A stretch of DNA of 64,000 bases from Acidimicrobiia bacterium (GCA_022826705.1 JAJDUJ010000007.1:62001-126000), one strand, 5' to 3'; counted from the first letter of the stretch, positions 1-15,860 are shown. Made by a program: numbers and translations. The notes: a model not told the origin generated them from the letters alone.

Positions 1-361
1 GATCTCCACCTCGACCTGCTTGATCGTCACCGGGTCTTCGTTGATCCCCAGCACGCAAGCGGCTTCGCACGGCGCCGGGCAGAGCCGCCCGGTGAACTCG
101 GGGAAATTATTGGTGGCGTGAAGCCGCTCGATGGCCTCCCGCCAGTGGTCCCTATAGACCAGATCGTTCCAGTCGGGGATCAGATTGCCCAAAGGACAGC
201 CGTTGTTGCAGAACGGAATGCCGCAGTCCATGCAGCGCGAGGCTTGAGTGCGCACCGACTCGGCATCGAAGTCCCGGTAGACCTCGTTCCAGTCCTTGAT
301 CCGCACCGGCACCGCTCGGCGAACGGGCAGCTCCCGACCATGCTTTATGAACCCGCGAATA

Positions 362-369
<8 letters not shown>
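1..369 (-). CDS. gltD: Glutamate synthase small subunit (N-terminal part, runs off left edge)
   Basis: First 123 codons of the beta subunit of NADPH glutamate synthase, which passes electrons from NADPH to the GltB subunit. The ATG at 369 lies inside the gltB stop region (8 bp overlap), so the two are translationally coupled. The visible protein starts [18 protein letters not shown] and carries the cysteine-rich motifs of the GltD N-terminal Fe-S domain: [17 protein letters not shown] near residues 38-52 and CPAPCEAAC near residues 97-105. The FAD and NADPH domains lie beyond the window edge. Identification is firm from the motif order and from gltB directly upstream. Confidence 0.95.
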
Positions 370-4981
<4,612 letters not shown>

Positions 4982-5156
4982 TGCGTCCTTTCCAGCGTGT
5001 TTGCGGTGCGCGCCGAGACGACATTGGCCAGCGGCAGGGCTTCAATTTTACCGCCGCAACCCGGTCCCCTACCAAGTCTGTTCTGCTCGGGAGACTCCCA
5101 AGAGGCATGATTACAGGGTGGAATCGCCTGTTAATGATGAGGCTGGAGTGGCTGGA

Positions 5157-6410
5157 GTGAACGAAATCCGCGGCATTGACGGTTTGCTCGACTTCATCGA
5201 CGCCTGTCCGACGCCTTTTCACGTGGTCGACCGAGCAGCCGACGTACTGCGGTCTTCAGGGTTCACCGAAATGGACGAAGCCGACGAATGGCCCGACGCC
5301 GTCGGCAGCCGCTACGTGCGCCGGGGCGGCAGCCTGGTGGCGTGGCGGCACCAGACCAGCGATGCAGGCTTCCGAATCATCGGTGCCCACACCGACAGCC
5401 CTAACTTGCGCATCACTGCCCAGCCCGACACCGGCCAGGCCGGTTATCGGCAACTCGGCGTGGAAGTGTACGGGGGCGCGTTGCTCAACAGCTGGCTGGA
5501 TCGCGATCTTGGGGTGGCCGGTCGAGTAGCCACCCCAACGGGCACGCGGCTGTTCTGTATCGATCGACCGGTGCTCCGAGTGCCCCAGCTCGCCATCCAC
5601 CTCGACCGGGAGGTCAACCAAAAGGGGCTGCTGCTCAACCCCCAGACCCACATCGTCCCCGTATGGGGGCTGGGGCTGCGCACCCCCGGCGAATTCGCCT
5701 TTGCCGCGGCCGAGGCGGCCGGTGTCGATGCCGACGAGGTGCTGGCCTGGGATGCGATGCTCTACGACCTCACTCCATCGGTGATCGGCGGCATCGACGG
5801 CGAGTTCATCTATGCCCCTCGCATCGACAACCAGGTGTCGTGCTGGGCCGGTCTCCAGGCCCTGATCGACGCCCCAGCCGACTCGCCTCCCAGCGCAGTG
5901 CTGTGCCTGTTCGACCACGAGGAGGTCGGCAGCACCTCAGCACAGGGGGCCGCGTCCACACTGCTGCCCACCGTGTTGGAGCGAATTGTCGGCAGCCGCG
6001 GCGCGCTGCATCCCGCGCTGGCCCAGTCGCTGTGTGTGTCGGCTGACGGGGCCCACGCCACCCACCCCAACTATCCCGAGCGCCATGAGCCCGACCATCA
6101 CATAGCCATGGGCGATGGACCGGTGATCAAGCGCAATGCCAATCAGCGCTACGCCACCGACGCGGCGGGCGAGGCCGCATTCGCCGCGGCGTGCGAGAAG
6201 GCCGGGGTGGGCCACCAACTCTACGTCCACCGCGGCGACATGCCCTGCGGCAGCACGATCGGGCCGTTCGCAGCCTCGGCCACCGGGGTGACCACCATCG
6301 ACGTCGGCGTCGCCCAGCTCTCCATGCACTCCGCCCGCGAGATGTGCGGATCCCAAGATCCCCTTGACTTCGCGCTGGCCCTCAGCGCGTTTCTCAACGT
6401 CGCAGGTTGA
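5157..6410 (+). CDS. apeB: M18 family aminopeptidase
   Basis: About 417-residue zinc aminopeptidase of family M18, which removes N-terminal acidic or other residues from peptides in the cytoplasm. Signature stretches in order: GAHTDSPNLRI with the first zinc histidine, FDHEEVGS with the catalytic acid pair, SADGAHATHPNY, then the C-terminal MHSAREMCGSQD histidine motif. I chose the GTG at 5157, which has a GGAG element about eight bases upstream; an in-frame GTG at 5148 is an alternative. It is divergent from gltB and its last 17 bases overlap the convergent trkH gene. Length is close to the usual 430 residues. Confidence 0.93.
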   Translation: MNEIRGIDGLLDFIDACPTPFHVVDRAADVLRSSGFTEMDEADEWPDAVGSRYVRRGGSLVAWRHQTSDAGFRIIGAHTDSPNLRITAQPDTGQAGYRQLGVEVYGGALLNSWLDRDLGVAGRVATPTGTRLFCIDRPVLRVPQLAIHLDREVNQKGLLLNPQTHIVPVWGLGLRTPGEFAFAAAEAAGVDADEVLAWDAMLYDLTPSVIGGIDGEFIYAPRIDNQVSCWAGLQALIDAPADSPPSAVLCLFDHEEVGSTSAQGAASTLLPTVLERIVGSRGALHPALAQSLCVSADGAHATHPNYPERHEPDHHIAMGDGPVIKRNANQRYATDAAGEAAFAAACEKAGVGHQLYVHRGDMPCGSTIGPFAASATGVTTIDVGVAQLSMHSAREMCGSQDPLDFALALSAFLNVAG

Positions 6411-7974
6411 CTCGGGTCAGCCGACGGGTCCGCTCGTAGGCCGATACCACCACCAAGAAGATGGCGAAGAACTCCAGGCGGCCGATGAGCATCATCGACA
6501 TCAGCACCGCCCGGGCCGGACGGGAGAACACCAAGTAGTTGGAGGTGGGCCCGGCGTCGCCCAGAGCGGGTCCCATATTGCTCAACGCACTTATGGCCGC
6601 AGACGAGGAAGTGATCAGGTCTTGACCCAACGCGGCCAGCACCAAAGTTGCCACAAGCGCTGACAACGCGTAGAGGGCCACCAGCCCCGCCACCCGCTGG
6701 AGTATCGGCTCCGACACCACCATTTGGCCGAGCTTCACCCGTGCCACCACCCTGGGATGCTTCACTCGCAGCAGCCCGACCCGCATGTATTTCGCCATCA
6801 CTTGGGCCCGCAACACTTTCAACCCCCCGGCGGTGCTCCCGGTCATGCCCCCCATCACCATGAGGGGCAGCAGCAATGCCTGCGCCCCCGGCGTCCATGC
6901 CGCGAAATCGCCGCCCGGATTGGCGCTGGAGGCGTTGCCGAAACCGCCGCTGGTGCCCAGGGTCACCGCGCCGAAGATGCCGTTGCGGAGACTGTTGGCC
7001 AGATCAGACAAGTCGTTCAGCCAGTTCAGCAGGGACGCGAACAACGCAACCGCGAATATCACAAGGAGATAGGTGCGAAATTCAGAAGACCGTCCATAGA
7101 CCCCCGGGTTGCCCGACACCGCCCGCCAGTGGAGGGTGAAGCTCACCCCTCCCACCAGCATCCCGACAATCATCACCGCTTCCACCGCGATGCTGTCGAA
7201 GTGGCCGATGGAGTCGTCGTAAGGCGAGAAGCCCCCGGTGCCTGCGCTGGTGAAGGCGTGGGCCACTGCGTCGTAGAGGCTCAATCCGGCGATCATCAGG
7301 GCGGCCGCTATCGCGAGGGTGATGCCGCCGTAGAGTGCCCACAGCCTCCGAGCGGTGGAACTCACCCGAGGCGCCAGCCGGTCGGACGTGGGACCGGGAG
7401 CCTCCGCAGTGATGAGGCTCAGCCCTCCGACCCCCAGGAACGGCAGAATGGTCACCGCCAGCACCACCATGCCCATGCCGCCGTACCACTGCATGATCTG
7501 GCGCCACATGAGCACGCCTCGGCCCGTCCCCTCTATGGGGCTGAGCACCGTGGAGCCGGTGGCGGTGACGCCCGACACCGCCTCGAACAGGGCAGTGTCG
7601 AAGCTCCCCAGCTCGCCGGAAAACCACAGCGGCAGCGCAGCGAAAAGCGACAAGCCGATCCAGGTCCATGCCACCGCCGCGAAAACCGAGGCCGGGGGCA
7701 TGTCCTCGTCGAGTCGGGTGAAGGCCACCAACAGCCCCCCTCCAACAAGCGTGACCAGCGCCCCCATTCCCAGGGCAATCTCATCGTCCGATGCCGACGA
7801 CCCCCACTCCACCAGGGTGGCCAACAGCATCCCCGGCACCATGAACAGCAGCCCCAGCCCGACCACGAACCCCACTCTGCTGGTCACATTCCAGGGTCGG
7901 TCTACCAGAAGCTGGGACACAGCCCATTTCACCGCGGCCCTCCCCCGACGGGCAGCCGTCAATACCGCGGTCAT
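6394..7974 (-). CDS. trkH: Trk potassium uptake membrane subunit TrkH (copy 1, glycine filter)
   Basis: 526-residue polytopic membrane protein of the TrkH/KtrB superfamily, the ion-conducting subunit of a potassium uptake system gated by TrkA. Four pore loops are visible, each with a filter glycine: SGVTATGST, TSAGTGGFSP, LGTSGGFGN and LSNMGPALG. Many hydrophobic segments separate them. The C-terminus ends with basic residues after the last helix. It is the third gene of a trkA-trkH-trkH block; only 10 bp separate its start from the stop of the second trkH. All four filter positions are glycine, the usual potassium-selective pattern. Confidence 0.93.
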   Translation of the reverse strand: MTAVLTAARRGRAAVKWAVSQLLVDRPWNVTSRVGFVVGLGLLFMVPGMLLATLVEWGSSASDDEIALGMGALVTLVGGGLLVAFTRLDEDMPPASVFAAVAWTWIGLSLFAALPLWFSGELGSFDTALFEAVSGVTATGSTVLSPIEGTGRGVLMWRQIMQWYGGMGMVVLAVTILPFLGVGGLSLITAEAPGPTSDRLAPRVSSTARRLWALYGGITLAIAAALMIAGLSLYDAVAHAFTSAGTGGFSPYDDSIGHFDSIAVEAVMIVGMLVGGVSFTLHWRAVSGNPGVYGRSSEFRTYLLVIFAVALFASLLNWLNDLSDLANSLRNGIFGAVTLGTSGGFGNASSANPGGDFAAWTPGAQALLLPLMVMGGMTGSTAGGLKVLRAQVMAKYMRVGLLRVKHPRVVARVKLGQMVVSEPILQRVAGLVALYALSALVATLVLAALGQDLITSSSAAISALSNMGPALGDAGPTSNYLVFSRPARAVLMSMMLIGRLEFFAIFLVVVSAYERTRRLTRVNLRR

Positions 7975-7984
7975 GGCCCCAGCC

Positions 7985-9289
7985 TCATCGCCGCAGCCTC
8001 ATCCGCTGGATCTCGCCTATACCCCAGCCGATCACCACCACCACCGGGTAGATCGACAGCCGGCCCAAGAACATCAGCGCAATCAACACCCCTCGAGCCG
8101 GGGCGGCCAGCACCGTGGCATCGGCAAAACCCGAGAGATCGCCCAAGCCAGGTCCGGCGGTAGCCAGCGCGGAGATCGACCCCGACACTGCGGTCGGCAT
8201 GTCTCCCCCCAGCGAGGCGATGCCGAACACCCCTGAGGCGGCGGCCAGCACCCATAGAATCTGGAAGTTATGGACTCGGGTGAGCGAAGCCTCCGAAGCC
8301 ACCGCTCCCGACACCCTCACCGGCACCACCGCCCGAGGATGGAGTTGCACCACCAGCTCCCGCCGCACGATGCCCAAAATCTCGATTACCCGTAGCACCC
8401 GGAAACCGCCCCCGGCCGAGCCCGCCATCGAGCCCACCCCGATAAGCAAGAGCAGCAGAACTTGGGGCGCGGCCACCCAATAGCCCCAATCTGCGACTCG
8501 GAAACCGGTGGTGCTGATCGACGAGGTGACGACAAAAAACGACTCTCGGATGGTGTCGGCACCCCCGCCGGTATCGGTCCACGTCCATGCCGCCACCAAC
8601 ACCGTCGACCCAATAATCAGGCAGGCGTAGAGCTTGAGCTCGGTCGATCGCCACAAGGCCTGCACTTTCCCCCGCACCATCCATACCAACGCGGCCACGG
8701 ACACGCCGGCAAGGGCCATGGCTCCGGCGCCCACCCACTCGATTGCTGCTGAGTCGAAGTGGGCGAATGAGTCTCGGTAGTTGGCGAATCCTCCGGTGGA
8801 TGCGGTGGTGAGCCCGAAAGTGGCGGCGTCGAACACGCCCATACCCGCCGCGTAGTAGGACGCAAACACCAGGATCGTGAGGCCCATATAGGTCAAGACC
8901 ACCCGTTGGGTGTTGTGCGACCACGTCCTCGCCAGCACTGCCCGCCGCCCCCGGCCCTCGGCCACCTCGCTCAGCCGCCGCTGTCCCCCGAAGGCCGGCA
9001 CCACCACCAACGCGAGCATCAGGCCGCCCAAGCCGCCCAGCCACTGGGTCAAGGCCCGCCATGTGAGGAGCCAGGTGGGCAGGGCCTCGGGGTCCACCAC
9101 CGTGAGAGAGGTAGTGGTAAAGCCAGCCACCGACTCGAAGACGGCGTCGTCCACCCCACTTATCTCTCCCGAGGCCAGGTACACCACGGTGGAGATCACA
9201 ACAAGGGAAGCGGCCGTGGCTACGACGGTGGTCAGCACCCTGACTGCGGACCGGTGCCAGGGGAAGCGAACCCGAGACGGGTCGCTCAT
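7985..9289 (-). CDS. trkH: TrkH/KtrB-family cation transporter (copy 2, serine in first filter loop)
   Basis: 434-residue membrane protein of the same superfamily as its downstream neighbour but clearly divergent and shorter at the N-terminus. Pore loops read GFTTTSLTV, TASTGGFAN, SISTTGFRV and LATAGPGLG. In the first loop the filter glycine is replaced by Ser61 (codon TCT, 9107-9109), whereas the other three loops keep glycine. In plant HKT carriers an SGGG filter goes with sodium permeability (known for that family); whether it does so here is inference. It lies between trkA and the first trkH, so both channel subunits may share one TrkA regulator. Confidence 0.9.
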   Translation of the reverse strand: MSDPSRVRFPWHRSAVRVLTTVVATAASLVVISTVVYLASGEISGVDDAVFESVAGFTTTSLTVVDPEALPTWLLTWRALTQWLGGLGGLMLALVVVPAFGGQRRLSEVAEGRGRRAVLARTWSHNTQRVVLTYMGLTILVFASYYAAGMGVFDAATFGLTTASTGGFANYRDSFAHFDSAAIEWVGAGAMALAGVSVAALVWMVRGKVQALWRSTELKLYACLIIGSTVLVAAWTWTDTGGGADTIRESFFVVTSSISTTGFRVADWGYWVAAPQVLLLLLIGVGSMAGSAGGGFRVLRVIEILGIVRRELVVQLHPRAVVPVRVSGAVASEASLTRVHNFQILWVLAAASGVFGIASLGGDMPTAVSGSISALATAGPGLGDLSGFADATVLAAPARGVLIALMFLGRLSIYPVVVVIGWGIGEIQRMRLRR

Positions 9290-9296
9290 TCCATGC

Positions 9297-9341
9297 TCAC
9301 CCGAAGAAGCGCTTCACTTCGTCCACGGTGTCCGGACGGGC
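9297..9341 (-). pseudogene. Remnant of the 3' end of a second trkA gene
   Basis: 45 bp between trkH copy 2 and trkA encode ARPDTVDEVKRFFG followed by TGA, the exact C-terminal peptide of the intact TrkA just upstream (9356-9400). The two DNA stretches match at 40 of 45 positions, start 59 bp apart, and all five differences are synonymous third-position changes. That pattern fits an old, once functional paralogue whose body was deleted, rather than a fresh slippage duplication. Confidence 0.7.
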
Positions 9342-9355
9342 AGGATCATGTCCTA

Positions 9356-10699
9356 TCACCCGAAGAAGCGCTTGACTTCGTCAACCGTGTCGGGCCGGGC
9401 GAAGACCACAATGTGGTCGCGGCTGCGGAGCTGGCTGCGACCCCGGCCGATCTGTGCCTTGCCGTCTCGCACATAGGCGCCAACGAGCACGTCCTTGGGC
9501 AGACCCAGCTCTCTCACCACGGCCCCATCGGCCTTCGACCCCGCCTTGATCTCAACCTCGATGACCTCGAAGTCACCCGACAGGTAGGTGGCCACTTGGG
9601 CCACCTCGCCCCGCACATAGCGGAGCACTCCGTTAGCGCTGGCCGTGCGGGGCGACAACGCCACGTCGATGCCCACATCCCGCAGCAGCGTGCGCAGCGC
9701 CAAGTTGTGCAATACGGCGATGGTCCCGCTCGCTCCCATCGACTCGGCATACAGACAGGCCAGGATGTTGGCGTCGTCTTTGCCGGTGAGAGCGATCACT
9801 GCGTCGAACTTGCCGACGTCCTCGGATTCCAGCAACTCGGCGTCGGTGATATCGCCGTGGATCACCAGCACTGCATCCAGTTCCTCACTCAGCGTCTGGG
9901 CCCGCTCCAGATTCCGCTCTATGAGCACCACCTCGGCATGGCGCTCACTCAGTCGCCGGGCCAATATCTCGGCCGTCCGGCCCCCGCCGAGCAGCATCAC
10001 CCGGCGATGGGTGCCCGGCGCCAGACCCAAGAGCGGCAACAGCGTCGATCGGGCCCGCCGCTTACACACCACCCGCAGAAGATCACCGGGCTCAAGTGTG
10101 GTATCCGCCCGGGGAATCTGGGTCTTGCCCTCACGGGTGAGCACGGCCACAAGGAAGTCCCAGTCGGGCTCATACTCTTCGGCGATATCGACCAATCGCC
10201 GATTAGCCCAGGGTGCGTCGGCGGTCAGCTTCGCCCCCACCACCACAACCTCCCCATCGGCCATCACCGTGACGTCGGTGGCCCCCGGATATGACAGGAG
10301 GTCCATGATCTCGTGGGCGGTCTCCTCGTCGGGGTCGATGATGGTGTCGGCCTGCATCGCCTCCCGCAGCTCCCGGGCGTCCTTCTCCCGCAGGTTGCGG
10401 GCCTGGATGCGGGCGATGGTGCGTTCCACGCCGTGCTGCTTGGCCAGCAAGCAGGCCACCAGGTTCACCTCGTCGTGGGCGGTGACCGCCACCAGCAGGT
10501 CGGCCTTGTTGATGCCCGCCTCGACGAGAACGTGAGGATGGGTGCCACTCCCCTCCACCGCCAACACGTCCAGATCTTCAGCCAGGCTGTGCAGCTTCTT
10601 GGCGTTCACCTCCACGACCGACACGGTGTTGCCCTCTTCGCTCAAAATCTGAGCGACGTGGGAACCCACCTCGCCAGCGCCCACGACCACGATGCGCAC
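9356..10699 (-). CDS. trkA: Trk system regulatory subunit TrkA
   Basis: About 447-residue cytoplasmic regulator of Trk potassium channels, with two RCK (NAD-binding plus C-terminal ligand) modules. The first Rossmann motif GAGEVGSHVA is at the very N-terminus and a second nucleotide fold starts near MLLGGGRTAEILARRL in the middle of the protein. I chose the GTG at 10699, preceded by AAGGA at a spacing of about eight bases; an upstream GTG at 10738 would add 13 residues without a well-spaced ribosome-binding site. It heads the trkA-trkH-trkH block. Confidence 0.93.
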   Translation of the reverse strand: MRIVVVGAGEVGSHVAQILSEEGNTVSVVEVNAKKLHSLAEDLDVLAVEGSGTHPHVLVEAGINKADLLVAVTAHDEVNLVACLLAKQHGVERTIARIQARNLREKDARELREAMQADTIIDPDEETAHEIMDLLSYPGATDVTVMADGEVVVVGAKLTADAPWANRRLVDIAEEYEPDWDFLVAVLTREGKTQIPRADTTLEPGDLLRVVCKRRARSTLLPLLGLAPGTHRRVMLLGGGRTAEILARRLSERHAEVVLIERNLERAQTLSEELDAVLVIHGDITDAELLESEDVGKFDAVIALTGKDDANILACLYAESMGASGTIAVLHNLALRTLLRDVGIDVALSPRTASANGVLRYVRGEVAQVATYLSGDFEVIEVEIKAGSKADGAVVRELGLPKDVLVGAYVRDGKAQIGRGRSQLRSRDHIVVFARPDTVDEVKRFFG

Positions 10700-10765
10700 T
10701 GCTACATCCTTACTGAAAATCCACGGGGGTGCGAGCACTCCCCCGGTTCTGGGCTCGCACGCCGG

Positions 10766-11371
10766 TCACCGGCGGGCCCGGCGCGACAACGCTTTGCTGA
10801 ACACCCGCACCCGCTCTTCGGTGACCACCGCATCCATGGTCACATCGCCGGGGTGCGACGGCACGCCATCTACCAGCTGGCACTCATAGGCCAGCCCCAC
10901 TACCAGCGGCTTGGCTGGACGGGGCCCGTTGAGCAAAAAGGACAGCGCCCGGTCGTAGTAACCCTGTCCCCGACCTGCCCTATGGCCAGCGGCGTCGAAC
11001 ACCACCACAGGGGCGAACACCACATCAAGCTCCCGGGCCGACACCAAGAGTTGGACGTCGACATCGGGCTCGGGAATCCCAAACCGGTTGAGCACGAACG
11101 AAGTGTCCGGCCCGGCGGGGGCGAACTGGATGGGAGCGGGATCGCGCATCACCGGGAAATACACCTCGATATCCCGCAGACGGCAAGCGGTCACCAGTGG
11201 GGCCGGATCGATCTCGCCGTCGTCGGCAACCGTGGCTGACACCCGACCCACGCCGTCCAGCCATCCAAGGGAGGTAACCGCGTTGCACACTGCTCGCGCC
11301 GCACCCTCGGGATCAGAAAACGAGCGCCGGGCCTCCCGGGCTTCGGTCCGCAACCGGTTGAGGCTGACCAC
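10766..11371 (-). CDS. fthC: 5-formyltetrahydrofolate cyclo-ligase
   Basis: 201-residue protein of the 5-FCL family, which uses ATP to convert 5-formyl-THF to 5,10-methenyl-THF and so returns it to one-carbon metabolism. The C-terminal family motif is clear as GRGQGYYDRAL (usual form GxGGGYYDR), followed by GLAYECQLV and the PxHPxDVxMD-like segment SHPGDVTMDAVVT. The GTG start gives a typical length. It is upstream of trkA on the same strand with a gap of about 65 bp. Its folate role links it functionally to the fhs/folD cluster near 46-54 kb. Confidence 0.9.
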   Translation of the reverse strand: MVSLNRLRTEAREARRSFSDPEGAARAVCNAVTSLGWLDGVGRVSATVADDGEIDPAPLVTACRLRDIEVYFPVMRDPAPIQFAPAGPDTSFVLNRFGIPEPDVDVQLLVSARELDVVFAPVVVFDAAGHRAGRGQGYYDRALSFLLNGPRPAKPLVVGLAYECQLVDGVPSHPGDVTMDAVVTEERVRVFSKALSRRARR

Positions 11372-11481
11372 GGTTCCAGATTATCGCTAATGACCCGAAA
11401 TTGGTTATCCCAAATGGCAACCTTGGCAGGTCATATTCTCGCTGGCTAACTTCGCCTAGTTCTCTCAAACAGGGGGTCAAC

Positions 11482-13578
<2,097 letters not shown>

Positions 13579-13643
13579 AGCCATTGCCCAACGGGCCCCA
13601 GATCGGCTTATAATCAGATCGGTCATACGACCATCCCAAGTGA

Positions 13644-13691
13644 GCCGGAGCGAGGGTGGTAGAACCCCTTTGAGGTGTACCTCGCTCCGGC
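13644..13691. repeat. Perfect 12-bp inverted repeat after hppA (possible terminator or RNA hairpin)
   Basis: GCCGGAGCGAGG at 13644-13655 is the exact reverse complement of 13680-13691, with a 24-base loop. It sits in the 232-bp gap between hppA and the hydrolase gene. No T-run follows on either strand, so a classical intrinsic terminator is not clear. I see no gene in the rest of this gap. Confidence 0.5.
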
Positions 13692-13811
13692 CCATGCGGG
13701 ACTCTATCTGCCGATAGCCGCACATCAGCCCTTTTCAGCAACTTTCACCCTTTCGGATTTCCGGTCCTGCGCTGTTACTCATCAGCTAGCTAGCCGTGGC
13801 AACATGAGCCG

Positions 13812-14600
13812 ATGCCGATAGCCAAAGTCAGCGACCTCGATCTCTACTTCGAGCTACACGGGTCGGGGCCACCCCTGCTCAACATCAGCGGCAGCGGGGG
13901 CGACCTGCGCATGACCGCCCCCGACCTGAACCCCCTGAACCGGGCGTTCACCGTGGCCCACTACGACCAGCGGGGACTGGGCCAGACCTCGACTCCGCCG
14001 CTGCCCTGGACCATGGCGGACTACGCTGCCGACGCCGTTGCCTTCTTGGACTTCTTGGGCTGGGATTCGGTGCCGGTGGTGGGCACCAGCTTCGGCGGGA
14101 TGGTGGGCATGAACATGGCTGTGCTCCATCCGGGGCGGATCAGCAAGCTGGTGCTCAACTGCACCTCCCCCGGCGGCCCCGACTACAGCTCCTGGCCCTT
14201 GCACACCCTGGCCGACCTCGATCCCGACGAGCGGGGCGAGGTGGCGCTGGAGATCATGGACACCCGCTATGAGCGGGGCGGCCCGCTGCCCCCCGGCGTG
14301 GAGATATTCGTGGCTAATGCGCGCCCCGACGGCCCCGCCCTGCCGCTCGAAACCCCCGGCGCGCTCGGCCAGCTGGAAGCCCGCCGAGGTCACGACGTGG
14401 TCGACCGCTTGGGCGAGATCGACGTGCCTACCCTGATATGCGCCGGGGTCCACGATGGCATCGCCCCCATGCGCAACAGCGAACTCCTGCGCGACCGAAT
14501 CCCCAACGCCCGCCTGACCACCTTCGACGGCGGCCACATCTTCATGATGCAAGACCCCACCGCCTACCCCACCATCCTGGAGTTCCTCGCAGAAGACTGA
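13812..14600 (+). CDS. Alpha/beta fold hydrolase
   Basis: 262-residue serine hydrolase of the alpha/beta fold. The oxyanion-side SGSGGD segment lies near residues 26-31, the nucleophile elbow is GTSFGGMVG with Ser93, and the catalytic histidine is in DGGHIFMMQ near residue 245; the acid is probably in the GVHDGIAP segment. No signal peptide is seen, so it is likely cytoplasmic. The sequence resembles the 3-oxoadipate enol-lactonase/haloperoxidase-like group, but the substrate cannot be read from the sequence. It stands alone, 28 bp before the J-domain gene on the same strand. Confidence 0.88.
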   Translation: MPIAKVSDLDLYFELHGSGPPLLNISGSGGDLRMTAPDLNPLNRAFTVAHYDQRGLGQTSTPPLPWTMADYAADAVAFLDFLGWDSVPVVGTSFGGMVGMNMAVLHPGRISKLVLNCTSPGGPDYSSWPLHTLADLDPDERGEVALEIMDTRYERGGPLPPGVEIFVANARPDGPALPLETPGALGQLEARRGHDVVDRLGEIDVPTLICAGVHDGIAPMRNSELLRDRIPNARLTTFDGGHIFMMQDPTAYPTILEFLAED

Positions 14601-14628
14601 AGGGCAGCGAACGCCCTACCGTGGTGGC

Positions 14629-15171
14629 GTGAACCGGGAGCGGGCGCTGAGAACGCTAGGGCTGGAAAAGGGGGCGCAGGCCGACGACGTCAATCGGGCA
14701 TATCGAGCGCTGATCCGCCAAGCCCACCCCGATGCAGGCGGCAGCACCGTGGTGGCGGCTCGCATTACCGAGGCCTACCACTGGCTACAGCGGGCTGGCG
14801 CCGAGCCTCCCCAAGCTCCCCCACCCCCTCCCTCGCCTCAGCCAGACCCATCAGCCACCGACAAGGACGACGACAGCTATGTGCTGCGGCTCCCGCCGGG
14901 TGACATATTCGCCCGGTTGGTCGAGGCCGGGCACCAACTGGGTGAGGTGAGCTACATCGACCGCGACGCCGGCATCGTGCAGATCACCTTCACCGCCCAC
15001 AACGGAGTGGTCTGCCAACTGGCAGCCACGATCGTCCCGATGCCGTCCCGGGCCAGTCAGGCCGAAGCCAGAGTCGAGTTCACCCTCGACCCATTGGCCA
15101 GCGGCGAGGCCCCGCCCATCGACCAAGTCGTCGCCCGATTCGCCCGCATATTTCGACGGACAAATCTCTAG
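14629..15171 (+). CDS. J-domain (DnaJ N-terminal) protein
   Basis: 180-residue protein beginning with a J-domain: the HPD tripeptide that stimulates Hsp70 ATPase is at residues 33-35 (IRQAHPDAGGST). A proline-rich linker (residues about 59-75) joins it to a C-terminal domain of about 100 residues that I do not recognise; it lacks the Gly/Phe region and zinc fingers of DnaJ. A co-chaperone role with DnaK is inferred from the J-domain alone. The GTG start at 14629 is the only one giving a full J-domain. Confidence 0.82.
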   Translation: MNRERALRTLGLEKGAQADDVNRAYRALIRQAHPDAGGSTVVAARITEAYHWLQRAGAEPPQAPPPPPSPQPDPSATDKDDDSYVLRLPPGDIFARLVEAGHQLGEVSYIDRDAGIVQITFTAHNGVVCQLAATIVPMPSRASQAEARVEFTLDPLASGEAPPIDQVVARFARIFRRTNL

Positions 15172-15209
15172 ATCAAACTGTCACTGGTCGTTCGTAGAGT
15201 GGTCGGCCC

Positions 15210-15854
15210 ATGTCGGCTGTTGCCCCACAATCCGAGCGACGCAATGCCATTGCCCAGCCCGCGCTGTGGAGCATGCAAGAGCCCATCGCGCTCGAATTGG
15301 CCCCTAACCGGGTCGACCTGGGCGACGAGGCATGGGTCGACAGGATGACCGGCTTCGTCCGGGGCGGCGACACCCTCTTGGAGGCTCTGGTGACTACGGT
15401 CCCCCTGTCCACCGGAAGACGGCCCATGTACGACAACATGGTGGATGTCCCCCGGCTGTCAGGCCATCTCCCCACCGCCGTAGTGGGCTCTGCCATACCG
15501 GTGATCAGCAAAATCGCGACGATGCTGGGCGACCGCTACCAGAAGGCGTTCACCCGGGTGGGAATCAACCTCTACCGCAACGAACGCGACAGCGTGGCCT
15601 GGCACGCCGACAAGATCGGCCGGGTCATGCACCAACCCGTCATCGGCCTGGTGTCCCTGGGCGCGGCTCGCCCCTTCCTGCTCCGCCCCCTCGGCGGCGG
15701 CAAGTCCCGAAAGTTCGTCCTCGGCTCTGGAGATCTACTGGTGATGGGCGGCACTTGCCAGCACCGCTTCGAGCACGCCGTCCCCAAGCTCACCCACCCC
15801 ACCGCCCCGCGCCTCAGCATCACCTTCCGCCACGACAGTGACGGACCGGGCTGA
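15210..15854 (+). CDS. alkB: AlkB-like 2-oxoglutarate/Fe(II) dioxygenase
   Basis: 214-residue dioxygenase of the AlkB family, which removes alkyl groups from damaged DNA or RNA bases by oxidative demethylation. The iron-binding triad is visible: HAD in AWHADKIG near residue 131 and the distal histidine in FEHAVPK near residue 189; the 2-oxoglutarate-binding arginines follow in PRLSITFRHD. The NLYRN motif (near residue 122) is also typical. It ends six bp from the convergent alcohol dehydrogenase. No partner ada gene is seen. Confidence 0.9.
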   Translation: MSAVAPQSERRNAIAQPALWSMQEPIALELAPNRVDLGDEAWVDRMTGFVRGGDTLLEALVTTVPLSTGRRPMYDNMVDVPRLSGHLPTAVVGSAIPVISKIATMLGDRYQKAFTRVGINLYRNERDSVAWHADKIGRVMHQPVIGLVSLGAARPFLLRPLGGGKSRKFVLGSGDLLVMGGTCQHRFEHAVPKLTHPTAPRLSITFRHDSDGPG

Positions 15855-15860
15855 CGTGTT

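Noticed and set aside
6724..8163. Plus-strand frame of 479 codons opposite trkH
   Set aside because: Antisense to membrane-protein coding sequence; rich in His, Arg, Gln, with no domain; shadow frame.
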